Positions 36,129-47,472 of a stretch of DNA of 64,000 nt are shown here, piece by piece (position 1 is the stretch's first letter; every line of letters begins with the position of its first letter). The notes below the pieces were generated by a model. That model did not search any database, was not told where the DNA came from, and saw only the letters and a list, made by a program, of their open reading frames with translations. The stretch comes from Arctopsyche grandis (Eukaryota; Arthropoda; Insecta; Trichoptera; Hydropsychidae): positions 3,410,001-3,474,000 of the forward strand of contig NC_135355.1 in assembly GCF_051622035.1 (NCBI RefSeq), given 5' to 3'. The translations under genes were made by a program, and so were the position numbers.

Positions 36129-38062
36129 TATTATATGTGTGGGATTTAGTTTTATAATCTAGTAGACTGCATGTATGAATGATTAGGTTAGCATGAATGA
36201 TGAGGTTGGTAACATAGTATGCGGCGGAACAGTTTAGATCGTTGCGGCTCTCCGAGTCATAAACAATATTGTAAACCACCAAAAGAGTGTCATTTTACTG
36301 TATGTCTCCTGACAACCAGATCCTACATATGTATGTACATATATTTACGTCTAAGATTCTTTTCTGTAATTTTGTAACCTATCCTTAATCGGCATATTCA
36401 TTGAAACCAGATTCAATTTGCAGTGTTTATACATGTTGGGTCAGTTTCTTATAGTATATGTGGGATTTAGTTTTATAATCTAGAAGAATACATGTATGAA
36501 TGATTAGGTTAGCATGAATGGTGAGGTTGGTAGCATGGAATGCGTCGGAACAGTTTAGATCGTTGCGGCTCTCCGAGTCATAAACAATATTGTAAACCAC
36601 CCAAAGAGTCTCATTTTACTTTATGTCTCCTGACAACCAGATCCTACCTATCCTTAATCGGCATATTCATTAAAACAGATTCAATTTGCAGTGTGTGCCT
36701 ACTCAACTATGTACTTTGCATTAGGCTGTATCCTACTATTATCACGGTCCGTTTATACATGTTGGGCCAGTTTCTTATAGTATGTGTTAGATTTAGTTTT
36801 ATAATCTAGAAGAATGCAGATACGAATGACTAGGTTAGCATGAATGATGAGGTTGGTAACATGGAATGCGTCGGAACAGTTTAGATCGTTGCGGCTCTCC
36901 GAGTCATAAACAATATTTTAAACCACCCAAAGAGTCTCATTTTACTGTATGTCTCCTGACAACCAGATCCTACATATGTATGTACATATATTTACGTCTA
37001 AGATTCTTTTCTGTAATTTTGTAACCTATCCTTAATCGGCATATTCATTAAAACCAGATTCAATTTGCAGTGTTTATACATGTTGGGTCAGTTTCTTATA
37101 GTATATGTGGGATTTAGTTTTATAATCTAGAAGAATACATGTATGAATGATTAGGTTAGCATGAATGATGAGGTTGGTAACATGGAATGCGTCGGAACAG
37201 TTTAGATCGTTGCGGCTCTCCGAGTCATAAACAATATTGTAAACCACCCAAAGAGTCTCATTTTACTGTATGTCTCCTGACAACCAGATCCTACATATGT
37301 ATGTACATATATTTACGTCTAAGATTCTTTTCTGTAATTTTGTAACCTATCCTTAATCGGCATATTCATTGAAACCAGATTCAATTTGCAGTGTTTATAC
37401 ATGTTGGGTCAGTTTCTTATAGTATGTGTGGGATTTAGTTTTATAATCTAGAAGAATACATGTATGAATGATTAGGTTAGCATGAATGATGAGGTTGGTA
37501 ACATGGAATGCGTCGGAACAGTTTAGATCGTTGCGGCTCTCCGAGTCATAAACAATATTGTAAACCACCCAAAGAGTCTCATTTTACTGTATGTCTCCTG
37601 ACAACCAGATCCTACATATGTATGTACATATATTTACGTCTAAGATTCTTTTCTGTAATTTTGTAACCTATCCTTAATCGGCATATTCATTAAAACCAGA
37701 TTCAATTTGCAGTGTTTATACATGTTGGGTCAGTTTCTTATAGTATGTGTGGGATTTAGTTTTATAATCTAGAAGAATACATGTATGAATGATTAGGTTA
37801 GCATGAATGATGAGGTTGGTAACATGGAATGCGTCGGAACAGTTTAGATCGTTGCGGCTCTCCGAGTCATAAACAATATTGTAAACCACCCAAAGAGTCT
37901 CATTTTACTGTATGTCTCCTGACAACCAGATCCTACCTATCCTTAATCGGCATATTCATTAAAACAGATTCAATTTGCAGTGTGTGCCTACTCAACTATG
38001 TACTTTGCATTAGGCTGTATCCTACTATTATCACGGTCCGTTTATACATGTTGGGTCAGTTT
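36129..38062. repeat. Satellite array, six units of 321-326 bp, two unit types
   Basis: 'ggatttagttttataatcta' or its variant recurs at 36141, 36462, 36788, 37109, 37430 and 37751. Type A units carry a 50-bp segment with 'ttacgtctaagattctttt'. Type B units lack it but carry a 57-bp segment with 'actatgtactttgcattagg'. The order is A-B-A-A-A-B. Copies are nearly identical, so the expansion is recent. The ORFs in type B units are not supported as genes. Confidence 0.95.
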
Positions 38063-39419
38063 CGAGGAGCTACACATGTAAACCGATCTCGTTTATATTG
38101 TATGAGTCAACTCCAAATTGATTCCAATGTACATTTTTCTTGATATGACCAAAGTCAGCGAGCGTTTGTTTTGAATTGCGAGCTAAACGACTAGGGGGGG
38201 AGGAGAGGGTTTTAACTGTTATGAGTGGGTGTTGTTACGATCGACGAGGACAGAGATGAATCCGAGTGTTGCAGCTTCCACGTCGGCAGCTGGCGAGACC
38301 ATCTCCACTCTATCTCTAAATAAGTCCAAGTTCAACAACCTCCACACGGGTGTTATGTAAAATTTTGCCCGCCGAACCGAGTGCTCCAGTCAGTCCCCGA
38401 GCTCCAACTGGGAAGAAACCGACCGAAAGGGGGCAAAAGCGAAAACAAAACGAAAAAAAAAATGACCCACCCACCCACCGCCACTCGGGCTATTATATTT
38501 AGAGTCGGTTGTGTTTGTTTGTTGTCGTTGTGTGAAGATTAGAGGAGATTCCCTCTCGGTTTGGATGAGGGGAACGTGTGTGAGGCAGACGCCCGTCTAC
38601 CAGACGTCTCTCGGTTTATTTGGGTCGCACACTATCATTAAATGTTTTATTGGGTAAACAAAACAATATTTCGTAATCGGCAAGTTGTAAGTGTCAAACA
38701 AATGTCGCTATACATTACGATAACTATCCGGGGAGCGAATTCTCATTCAACACGTTGGATAATAAAAACAAAATTGATGGAACCAGACACGTACCGCACC
38801 GTACATGGAAATATGTAATTTCATTCTTTTATAGTGGCAATTTATTTATAATTGTTCAGTCGGGGAGTGCCTGTTGAATTTGAAGCACAGCTTTATAGAG
38901 AAATTTATTAGCCACATGAGTGTTTATGAGCAAAAGTTAATTTCAGCATTGATCTGCAGCAATTTTTTCGAACGCAGAGCAAAATAGGAAAATGCCTACA
39001 AAGTTCCGAGAGCCAAAGCATTTTATTTTAGCGATATGTACAAATACTGCAGTATATTTTCAAAATGATCTGATTCAAATTTGACTTGATTAAATATTAA
39101 ATTTTTTATTTATTTATTTCGTTAGGAAAATTTACAGTTTTATTGATTTCAAAATTATTATTAGAATATAAACCGTTTTAAAAATTTTCGCATATATGTA
39201 CATACATATGTATGTAGGTGAGAGAAAAAGAAAAATTTAAACATTAAAAATAAAAGATAACAATAGCATATGTAGTACCAATGATAGTGGTAAGATAATA
39301 ATAATAAAAATAATCACCTAGATTAGAGTTATAACAAAAATATAATTAGATTCAAATTAAGCAAATAAGTAATAAATTAAGTAAGACAATTAGAAAAAAC
39401 ACAAAAATAATCTATATAT
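38063..39419. other. GC-rich block at 38150-38640, then AT-rich DNA
   Basis: The block includes a 37-codon ATG frame at 38256, G and C runs and 'gacccacccacccaccgcca'. It looks like promoter or 5' UTR sequence and lies 4 kb before the first visible vein exon on the same strand. No splice donor clearly links it to vein. Confidence 0.35.
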
Positions 39420-39545
39420 GTATATAAAATTGAATGTCTGTTTGTCTGTGTGTCTGTCTGTCTGTCTCGTATAACCTCCAAAACCACTCAATCAATTACA
39501 ACTTTCAGGATTTATTGTATGCATGTCCGGGAAGATTACTGTGAA
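39420..39545 (+). repeat. Dispersed repeat R2, head fragment
   Basis: 'aaaattgaatgtctgtttgt', 'tgtctcgtataacctcc' and 'tttattgtatgcatgtccgg' match the start of the 16140 and 31765 copies. Confidence 0.6.
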
Positions 39546-39617
39546 AATAATAATAATATAATAAAAATTTCCAATCCCAATTATCAATTAACAACAATTT
39601 ATTTTGTTTTTACACAC

Positions 39618-39720
39618 ATTTTATTTTATTTTTACATAGATATATACCATGAAGGCCTAACAGGTAGACCCCAATGCGCCTTCCTAAACAAATAATTACA
39701 AAGATGGCAGCATTTATAGC
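39618..39720 (-). mobile_element. SINE tail fragment
   Basis: Only the tail hairpin 'ccatgaaggc...gccttcct' and about 50 bp of body remain. Confidence 0.75.
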
Positions 39721-39849
39721 TTGGATAATACGCAAACACCACTTGCATACTTAATTGAACTTAATTTACCTTTTTAATGATAAATAACTGTTTTATATTC
39801 GCAAGATACGTATGTATGTACATATTGAATAAGATATCGTTGACTCTTT

Positions 39850-40030
39850 TTTTATTACTAACCTCTGCTTACTTTCACTTACTATCACTATTCAAGAAAC
39901 ATTTTGGCTCTTATCCGATCGTTTTCATACTTTGCCGTTTTGCTCGGTTTGGTCATCAATATAAGGGGAAGTGTCATCCGCCATTACGATGGTGAAAAAA
40001 TATCATATTATACACGTTTGAAAATACATA
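39850..40030 (-). mobile_element. MAED-exon element family (copy E)
   Basis: The minus strand reads MADDTSPYIDDQTEQNGK followed by GTATGA and 'aaaacgatcggataag'. Substitutions are mostly outside the reading frame. Confidence 0.6.
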
Positions 40031-41341
40031 CATATGTACTTCCTCGTATTTCTAGCCGCGTTTTTTTAGCCTCTTCTTATTTGCATTATATATAATCTTA
40101 TAATTTGTTTTAGAAACTTACGCCATTGTTAAGAAAAAGCTCAAAAATTAAATTTTATTTTATGTATCTAAAATAAGCTATATATTTATTAATTGTTATA
40201 ATTTTCAAGTACAGAACACTTTGGAACTATATCCGACCCACTTATTGAAAGCTCAATGTTCGAGAAAAACTACGATGTATTTCTTTTCCGGAAAGCTCGT
40301 CTCGGTAATACGAGAAGCTCCTTTCTTTTGAGTGACAGTTCACTTTACAACCATAGAGCAAACTATCTAGCTATAGATTATATACTGTTTATCTACAAAC
40401 CCATCTTCTTCGGAGCGACCAAAATAGCCTCAGAAATAATAAATATAGAAATTTACACTCATCGACTGATTTCCGCGCATATTCTTCCTCTGTTTCTCTT
40501 ATCATGCTTTCGGCCAGTGGATTTTAATCTGGAAAAAAACCAAATTCGTGATATGGATGTGTCTGTTCAATGCCTAAATATACGTCAAGCTGTTTCTTTT
40601 ACGATGAGACAAGAAACGACTGCCCCATGTCGCCAGAAAAATAGACCTTTGGCAAACTTCCACGGCATTCTGAGTCACCGCTGATCACTAGACAAACCAC
40701 ACACCCACTTCTCACCTTTAGTGCGAGAATCAATTAAACGAAAAATACGATAATTCATGTGCGTTAATAATTGTCGGAATCGAGAGTCACCGGACGGGAG
40801 AAATCTTTTATTGTATTTGCGTAATCGAGTTTACGTCGTAAAACCGTTGTTTAGTCTACGCACTGAACCAATCTTCAGATGTCTGAATCGGTGAAAATGG
40901 TGAAAAGTCATCGGCCTCGGGTCGGTCTAATAAAAAGATCTCGTTTGCGAAAAGTTTCCGCAAGCAGAGGGTGACGTCACTACATACGGGTTAGTAATAT
41001 ATAAGCAGGGCTTTTTTCCCTAAGAACGCGGCGGAACGCCGTTCCGGCACCTTTTTTCGCGGTATTTTCAATGCTTCAAAAGCAATTAGACAAAACAATA
41101 TTCGTACGTATATAATCACAATCCATATTTATGTATATAATTTGCTAAAATGATAAAATACGGTGTCTTCTTGAAGAAGATGGAATATGGATGGATTTGA
41201 GATTGGCGCATAAAATATATAACAAATTTTATTTTATTTTTTATGCACTTGGAGGCGTAGGAAAAGCTGCCTTAAATTTAATTTAAATGATATTTGAATA
41301 TAATTAGCAAAATTCCATCACCTATGTACATATTTATTTTT
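40031..41341. other. Unique DNA; 142-codon frame and a hAT-like end
   Basis: A + frame at 40256-40684 has 142 codons but no recognised domain, and I cannot tell whether it is expressed. At 41006, CAGGGCTTTTTTCCCTAAGA followed by 'cgccgttccggcacc' resembles the terminus of a known style of hAT element. No partner end was found. The 41254-41306 segment is duplicated at 41761-41812. Confidence 0.35.
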
Positions 41342-41760
41342 ATTACATTTTATACCAGGAAGGCCTTGAGGTAAACCCCAATGCGCCTTCCTGGCCAATT
41401 ACAAACAATACAGAATATTATACACTGAAAACTCGCAAATTATCGAGACATATATGAATTGTACATAAATTTTATTGTACGTTAATCACACTCAAATAGT
41501 GGTGACATAGTAGGTAGGAAGGTTTTTAGCCAATTTTTAATCGGGAACCGTTTCAACAATGAAATCAGAGAAAATTGGCAAACTCTGATAAGAAACGACC
41601 GACCTGGAGTCACAAACATCCAGGTCTGACCAGCAGCACTACAGATATACTCAGAAAAAATCTTTTCAAGCGAGTTCAGCTCATGGGATCGAACCCGGTG
41701 CCTCTCGGTGTTAGGCAGAAGCTTAACAACTGTGCTGTTAAGCTGTAAAGCTATGCTGCT
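41342..41760 (-). mobile_element. tRNA-derived SINE, full length
   Basis: The tail hairpin is 'ccaggaaggcc...gccttcctgg'. B box GGTTCGATCCC lies on the minus strand near 41690. An internal head duplication (gcttaac...gttaagc) lies at 41722-41745. Confidence 0.9.
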
Positions 41761-41847
41761 GGCGTAGTAAAAGCTGCATTAAATTTAATTTAAATGATAT
41801 TTGAATATAATTGACTCTGAGATGAAAAAATTCTTCCTAATTATTAT

Positions 41848-42246
41848 CACTAGTGGTGAATGTTGAATTATTTCGTACTTGATGTTACGAGTTCGATTCC
41901 CCGCTAAGTCTCGTTGTTAGCCAGACCTTGACTTGTCTAGGTCGATCGTTTCTTATCAGAATTTGCCAATTTTTCTGATTTTCATTGAAACGATTCCTGT
42001 AAAATTGGCGTATCCTTCCCAATTTTCTGTTGCGAACCTTTAGTTATTGTTCATCGTTATTTATCGATGTTTGTAATATATGTATACTGACCATAGATGT
42101 CAGATATTTAGATTTACATGTATCTATGTAATAATTATGCGGACCAGGAAGGCGCATTTGGGGTTTACCTGTTAAGCCTTCCTGGTATATTTGTATATAT
42201 GTATGTATGTGAAAATATGTATGTAAAATAAAAATAAATAAATAAA
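41848..42246 (+). mobile_element. tRNA-derived SINE, 'TAGTGGTGAAT' head type
   Basis: The head 'ctagtggtgaatgttgaatt' with B box AGTTCGATTCCC is shared with 56506-56970 and is distinct from the other head types. The tail has CCAGGAAGGC, a loop, GCCTTCCTGG, then an AATAAATAAATAAA end. Confidence 0.9.
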
Positions 42247-42452
42247 TCACATTAACAAAATTCCATCACCTACATATGTATATGTTAGATATACAATTTT
42301 GCTATAATACGTATAATATTGGCCTGGTGCACGCGTTCGTGCACTTGTTAAAACTGTCAGTAGGTCGAATTTGCGCATGCGCAATGTCGCTGTGACGCAC
42401 GTTTAGCCATACATATGTATATATTCTCATTTTTTTTTTCTTTTCTTTGCAG

Positions 42453-42588
42453 CAAAGGACGTGAAAGTCGGCGACAAATTGCGACTGAGTTGTCCATCGC
42501 GTGGTCGCAACCCTTCGAATCTAGATTGGTATAAAAATGATGAAGTCGTCAAACAAACCCTCCCAAGGATAAAACTGCAACTCAAAAA
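42453..42588 (+). CDS. vn: vn exon: first half of the Ig domain
   Basis: The acceptor 'tttctttgcag' ends at 42452 and the donor GTAAGT starts at 42589. The exon starts in phase with 2 bases (CA) completing a codon. It encodes KLRLSCPSRG and LDWYKNDEVV, the first Ig cysteine and the core tryptophan. Confidence 0.85.
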
Positions 42589-45500
42589 GTAAGTCCAACT
42601 TTTAAACTCAACATAGGTGAGGCGAATCACACAGTCTATCTTTGCCAGCCTGACACCGACTATTCTTAGAACCCGACGAGGGAGAACCCAAAATCGACTG
42701 GCACGCGAGCCAGTTGCATCTTAACGAGCGATAGTATTTATATTCATTTTTTTTGCTATTATTTTTGCAGACGTCAGTTGAATTTGGTGATAGTTAAGGT
42801 GCTTCTGGAAGATAGTGGTCATTACGAATGTCGAGCCTCTGGTGACGAACGCTGGCTTTCGAGAGTGGACGTCACTGTGCGCTCGGACGTCACTGTACGG
42901 ACAGACGACACAAGTGAGTTACTTCAAATTTTATATATCTTTTTTTTATTTTTTAAATTATAGTGCCATTACGACTTTTGCCCCAAGGCGACACCTATGG
43001 CCAAATTTGTAAATATTTACTTTGATTAAATAATGCTAAAATAAGGATAAGTTGCCGATTTCTTTGGAACCGTTTCAACAATGAAATAAGATAAATTGGC
43101 AAACTCTGATAAGAAACGATCGACCTGGAGTCACATATAGCCAAGGTATGGCCAACAACACCGGGCCAGTTATTGAACCAGGGCTCGATACGGACGGGAG
43201 CGCATGGGAACGATGCTCCCTCTCGTAAAAAATCCAATATTAAAAGTCTTGCGTCCCTCTGATAGCGACTTTATCAAATGAATCAGTAATAATTCATTTG
43301 ATTCACCCTGACTCATCACTAAAGCCCGGACCCTGAGGGGGCCGTTTATTGTTCAAATGTTGTAAATGCATTGTTACAGGTTTGCCGAACCTTTTTTACA
43401 AAGCATTTACAATAAACGGCACGCTTCTGGTCCTACCTCTACTCATCACACATAAAGATGTTAATCTATTATGAATACATACATACAATAATAAATACAC
43501 ATGTATACATATGAAAACTTTTGAAGATACTCTTCTTCGAACACTGGCCCATTAAGCTTATATTCCACGCCAGGCTTTCTCAAACAATTGAAAAAAAAAT
43601 TGCCTGATTTTTTATTACACAGGGGCGTAAATTGTTCCTTTTACCTCAATATGACACAATGACTAGTACCGACTCTGATATCTTTGCATATAATGTATTA
43701 TAATTGGTAAACCAAATTTTTTGAAAATTATCGAGCGCTGCCATTCGTGAAAATTTCCATTTCGAGCCCATTACCTCTCAGTCGATAGCATTATATGTAC
43801 ACTAACCAGTGATCTATGTTGTAGGTTTGGTTCAGTTAGGTTTTTTGCAAAATGCACTCAGACATTTGCTGAAAACCGTCATAAAATGTAATCGGGGATC
43901 GATACTAAATCCAGAAAAATTCGTTCAATTTAATGGATGATTGCGATAAGATCTGGATGGTTATTAAATCCAGATCGGTCGTCGCCCATTAGAGTTTGTC
44001 AAATTGTTTAACTTAATTTCCGGGACGGTTCCAATAAAATCGACATGCCCTTCCTGTCTCGCAAATTCGGCTAGGCTGAATTTGTTGATTGTACAAACAT
44101 ACACATGTTTGCAGTTTATAATATTCATATCTGTATACCTACATTGTATGATGTTTTTGAACACCAGCCAGGGTGTCGATTTAGGGTGACCTGTCATGGC
44201 ACTATGGCATATATAAAAAAATGTTACATATGTGTATGTACATACATACTATATATCAGTGGCGTGCGGTGACTTTTCAACCAGAGGATGCTGTCTAAAA
44301 TACGATCAGTTTATTTTTTTTAATTTTATTTTATTCTTCCAAACATTGTCATATTTATATCTATATGTATTAAAACATCTTTGACATGTTTTCGTTTTTG
44401 AATGAACATTCAATATTGGTGTGGGTTTTGTATTTATTTTTCATTATATGGTAGAGAAGCAAATGTCCTTTTTAGTACATTTTTAATTTAATTTAGTACA
44501 TTTTTAACGGCGATAAATCCACTTCCATTGTTACTTTGCCTATTTATATTTAGAATAAATAATAATTTAGGACGTATTAAAATACAATAAAAGTAAATAA
44601 CTTAGGACTTAGCGTACGAAATATCAATCAACGAATCAAGCGAAAGTCCATATATAAAAAGCGAATCAAGTCCATACATACCCAAAAGGAGATTTTGCTT
44701 CCAGAGCGCGAGCGGGACGACTGTAGAGTCGTCTCACTCATGCGCATACGCAAGAGTGACAGCTCACTTGTGCGCATGCGCAAAAGATTTGTAGAGAACT
44801 TCAGCATCCATGGCGATACGAGCTTGATGGGAAACAAGCACCGGTCGCGCAGGCGGCTACGGCCTTTCAACGGGGATGCTCTATTATGTCAATTTTGGAT
44901 CAGACAACAGATCGTATATATCATAATCACGTAATCAAAAATAAATTAAAGAAATAAAACTAAGAAATTCTGAAAATAAACGGTATGAAAATATTTTTGA
45001 CGTAAATTTTAAGGGATGCGCAGCATCCAAAGCATCCACGGACGGCACGCCACTAATATATATGTATGTACATGTATACATATATTCTAAGCCCGCTTTA
45101 AAGGTCAAGGAATTTGACCCTTAAAGCCCTCAACATGAGGCCACCACCCCCCCAACGAATACAGTCTAAGAGACTCTTTCGTCGGAGAGATATGTACATA
45201 CATATATTATGTTATATGTATTAAAATTTGAAAATTATTAATAGGGTCGCTTGGAGAACCTTGTCCAATACCAGAGCCTGATGTCTACTGTCAAAATGGA
45301 GGAACATGTGTCTTCATCACTAATCTCAACGAAGCTTTTTGCAGGTAAGATATATTTTTTTATAATATTTTTACACAAAAAAACGATTTTAGATAGAGTA
45401 TTGAAATTTTATTAAAAAATTATCTTAAATTTTATAAATATTAGTGTGCCATTTACAATGGCCTACTCTTGCTCCACGGAGAAGATGCGCAAAAGCAACG

Positions 45501-45758
45501 ACCAGTACACGATTCTAGCGTGCGCATCTTTGCCGTGGAGTGGGGGTGAGCCTTCGCAAATGAACATTTATTGAAGTCATCGTAAGACCACGTTATATGA
45601 AACTTTTGTGTAATTTATGTTTATTTTATGTTGACAGATGTCCCGAAGGCTATGAAGGACACCGTTGTGAAAAGAAGGATGTTTCCAATCGCGGCAGTAT
45701 GTATCCGTATCATTCCTACACGTGCAAACTCGGATTATTCTTGTCGTACTACTGCTAG
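42453..45758 (+). CDS. vn: vein-like secreted EGF-receptor ligand, 3' half of the gene
   Basis: Four exons (42453-42588, 42771-42913, 45245-45344, 45638-45758) with consensus AG/GT borders and compatible phases encode 166 C-terminal residues. The first 65 or so form an I-set Ig domain (Cys13, Trp25, DSGHYEC at 59-65 of the visible part). One EGF domain follows with spacing C-x8-C-x5-C-x10-C-x-C-x8-C, which fits EGF-receptor ligands. A 29-residue tail ends at TAG 45756-45758. No membrane segment follows, unlike vertebrate neuregulins, so this fits the secreted insect ligand Vein, which activates the EGF receptor. The N-terminal exons, including any signal peptide, were not found and should lie upstream, probably outside the window. 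Both long introns hold transposons. Confidence 0.85.
42771..42913 (+). CDS. vn: vn exon: second half of the Ig domain
   Basis: The acceptor is 'atttttgcag' (to 42770), the donor GTGAGT at 42914. It encodes EDSGHYECRASG with the second Ig cysteine, then a VTVRSDVTVRTDDT linker that looks like a small internal duplication (DVTVRS/DVTVRT). The preceding intron is only 182 bp. Confidence 0.85.
42985..43165 (-). mobile_element. SINE body fragment in vn intron
   Basis: It contains 'ggaaccgtttcaacaatgaa', 'attggcaaactctgataaga' and 'cgatcgacctggagtcac'. Neither head nor tail is preserved. Confidence 0.75.
43323..43433 (+). mobile_element. Foldback element, copy 2 (vn intron)
   Basis: The arms 'gccgtttattgttcaaatgt' and 'gcatttacaataaacggc' are inverted around 'ggtttgccgaacc'. 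It is the inverse-orientation partner of 22672-22800. Confidence 0.7.
43515..43780 (+). repeat. Repeat block shared with 23033-23125 and 23686-23745
   Basis: 'tttgaagatactcttcttcg' and 'aatttccatttcgagcc' recur in the same order as in the distal copy, without the SINE present there. Confidence 0.6.
43975..44110 (+). mobile_element. Probable SINE body fragment
   Basis: 'agagtttgtcaaattg' and 'ggttccaataaaatcgacat' resemble the SINE body. The match is weak. Confidence 0.3.
44257..45055. mobile_element. hAT-like non-autonomous element in vn intron
   Basis: The termini CAGTGGCGTGCGGTG and (minus strand) TAGTGGCGTGCCGTCC are inverted. The flanks ctatatat and atatatat agree at 7 of 8 bases, fitting a hAT 8-bp duplication. 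Inner ends share 'gatgct' motifs. The 799-bp interior has no transposase. It contains repeated 'gagtgacagctcacttgtgc'-like sequence at about 44730-44790. Confidence 0.65.
45245..45344 (+). CDS. vn: vn exon: first part of the EGF domain
   Basis: The acceptor 'ttattaatag' ends at 45244 and the donor GTAAGA starts at 45345. It encodes EPCPIPEPDVYCQNGGTC and NLNEAFC, EGF cysteines 1 to 4. It joins phase 1 from the Ig exon and ends in phase 2. Confidence 0.85.
45472..45540. repeat. Inverted repeat in the intron between the EGF exons
   Basis: CTCCACGG (45472-45479) and AGATGCGCA (45483-45491) are mirrored by TGCGCATCT (45521-45529) and CCGTGGAG (45533-45540). The result is a 17-bp stem with one 3-nt internal loop and a 29-nt apical loop. 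Confidence 0.8.
45638..45758 (+). CDS. vn: vn terminal exon: end of the EGF domain and C-terminus
   Basis: The acceptor 'tatgttgacag' ends at 45637. It encodes RCPEGYEGHRC (cysteines 5 and 6) and a tail with two further cysteines before TAG at 45756-45758. Confidence 0.85.
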
Positions 45759-47469
45759 ATATTATTTAAAAAAAAAACAAAACGCATTTATTATTGTAAA
45801 CACTGATGATTGTTAAAAAAGCAAAACTGTCTAATAGACGCGTACTTAGATCAAATTAAAAAAAATTGTAAGTCTATAGTGCCTCGCGAGGACATTTGAG
45901 AAGAGTGGTCGAAATATAATATAATATATTTATTTTATTTATTATTTGTACATATATATTGAAATATATATGTATAAGTATACATTTATATAGTTTATAA
46001 TTCCATTTTACGTCTTCTGTGAATTTCAAGAACGAAAAAGAACAAGAAGATTGTGGAACTGCTGTGAGATTAAAACTACGTTGTGAATTCGTGTTGAACA
46101 GTGACGTGCGCTAAAAACAAAAGTATTTATTTTATAAACACTACGTGTAAAAATGTAAATATAATTATTTAAAATGGAAGGAGATGTATATGATCATAAA
46201 TACAGTGATATTGATGATAAGTTCGAACAACCATTAAACTAAGTTATTTAAGGTGCAAAGGACGCTTAACTTTTTTTTAATTTACATTATGATTACTATT
46301 ATTATTAATTTGATCACAAAAACTTTTTTTTTTTTGTTAACAATGAAGTATTTTATACTTCTTTTGTTTGGTATAATCAACAGTATTAACATTTTTCTAT
46401 AAAAATTAAAACTAATCTTTACAAAATTAAAGAAAAAAAAATACACTAAATTCAAGTTTGTTGTGTGATCTAAGATCACGAGTGAAGACTTTGCAATATT
46501 TTTTGTTTAAAAATGAAAATAAAAATGAAAAAAAAAACAAAACATATTTTTATAAATGGGACCTCTACGTATACATATGATATGTATATTTACATAATTG
46601 TTTTTATCTCAATAATTTGTTATGATTGTAAAAAAATCTGTAATGTCATTGTTATTTATATTATTTTATTTTATTTTATGTTCAAATTCTTTTTAATATA
46701 ATCTCATCAAAAAAAGCTTCTCACAACAAATATTAAGCTATTTAATGCGGGTATGCTCTTTTGTGTATTTTATATATTATTATTTTAATTTTTTTGTATA
46801 AACAATTCAAAAATAAAACGAACGACGTTAAAAGAAACTTGAATAATAAAAATAAAAACTCAATAAACATGACTTTCTTTTTTTTTTTTCTTTTTTCTTT
46901 TTCATACCAACCATGACCAAAATTTGTTATTTTTTGATAAAAAAAAAGATTAGGAAACCGTGCGAGAGGCAGACAACGACAATTTTTTGCAGATACAATG
47001 GTGGGTACAATTTTATTTTTGTTTGAATTATAATAGTTCCAAAACTTCAAAAAAACTAAAATAAGGAAATTTGATAGTGTTTTCAAGTTTGGCGTTCTAT
47101 GGTTAGTTAATAAAAAAATAATAAAGTAATAAAAAATTGTTTGACCACAATAGATTATTCATCAAATTAATAATAACTTCGATGCTATCAAAAAAAAAAA
47201 ACCATGATACTTATTATTTGTTGTGAGATTATTTACTCAAATAACCCTCAAAAAGCTTCTAAATATTTTTTTAAAAATAACTAATCACAAACATAAACTA
47301 ACTTTCAAATCGACTAAAAAAAAATTAAAACGCATGCAAAAAATAAAAATAATTCATCACACTAATTCACACGATAACTTTTAAACATAATATAGTAAAG
47401 CTTTCAAGTTTATAAAATAATGGTTAACCAGAATGTATATGTGTGTCCTTGTTTTACTTTTACTATTCC
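45759..47469 (+). other. Probable vn 3' UTR and downstream AT-rich DNA
   Basis: No repeat family was recognised. The sequence is very AT-rich with many A and T runs. The 3' end of the mRNA cannot be placed with confidence. One AATAAA followed by a GT-rich stretch is at 47968-47973. Confidence 0.35.
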
Positions 47470-47472
47470 TAA

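Noticed and set aside
36540..38143. Two nearly identical ORFs of 89 and 104 codons
   Set aside because: They arise only in type B units of the 321-bp satellite. No domain, no splice context.
40256..40684. 142-codon ORF as a gene
   Set aside because: No recognisable domain, promoter or splice pattern. The length is possible by chance in this window, so it is kept only as an unassigned frame.
44628..44934. Overlapping 79-80 codon ORFs in vn intron
   Set aside because: They lie inside the hAT-like element on both strands, with no transposase similarity.
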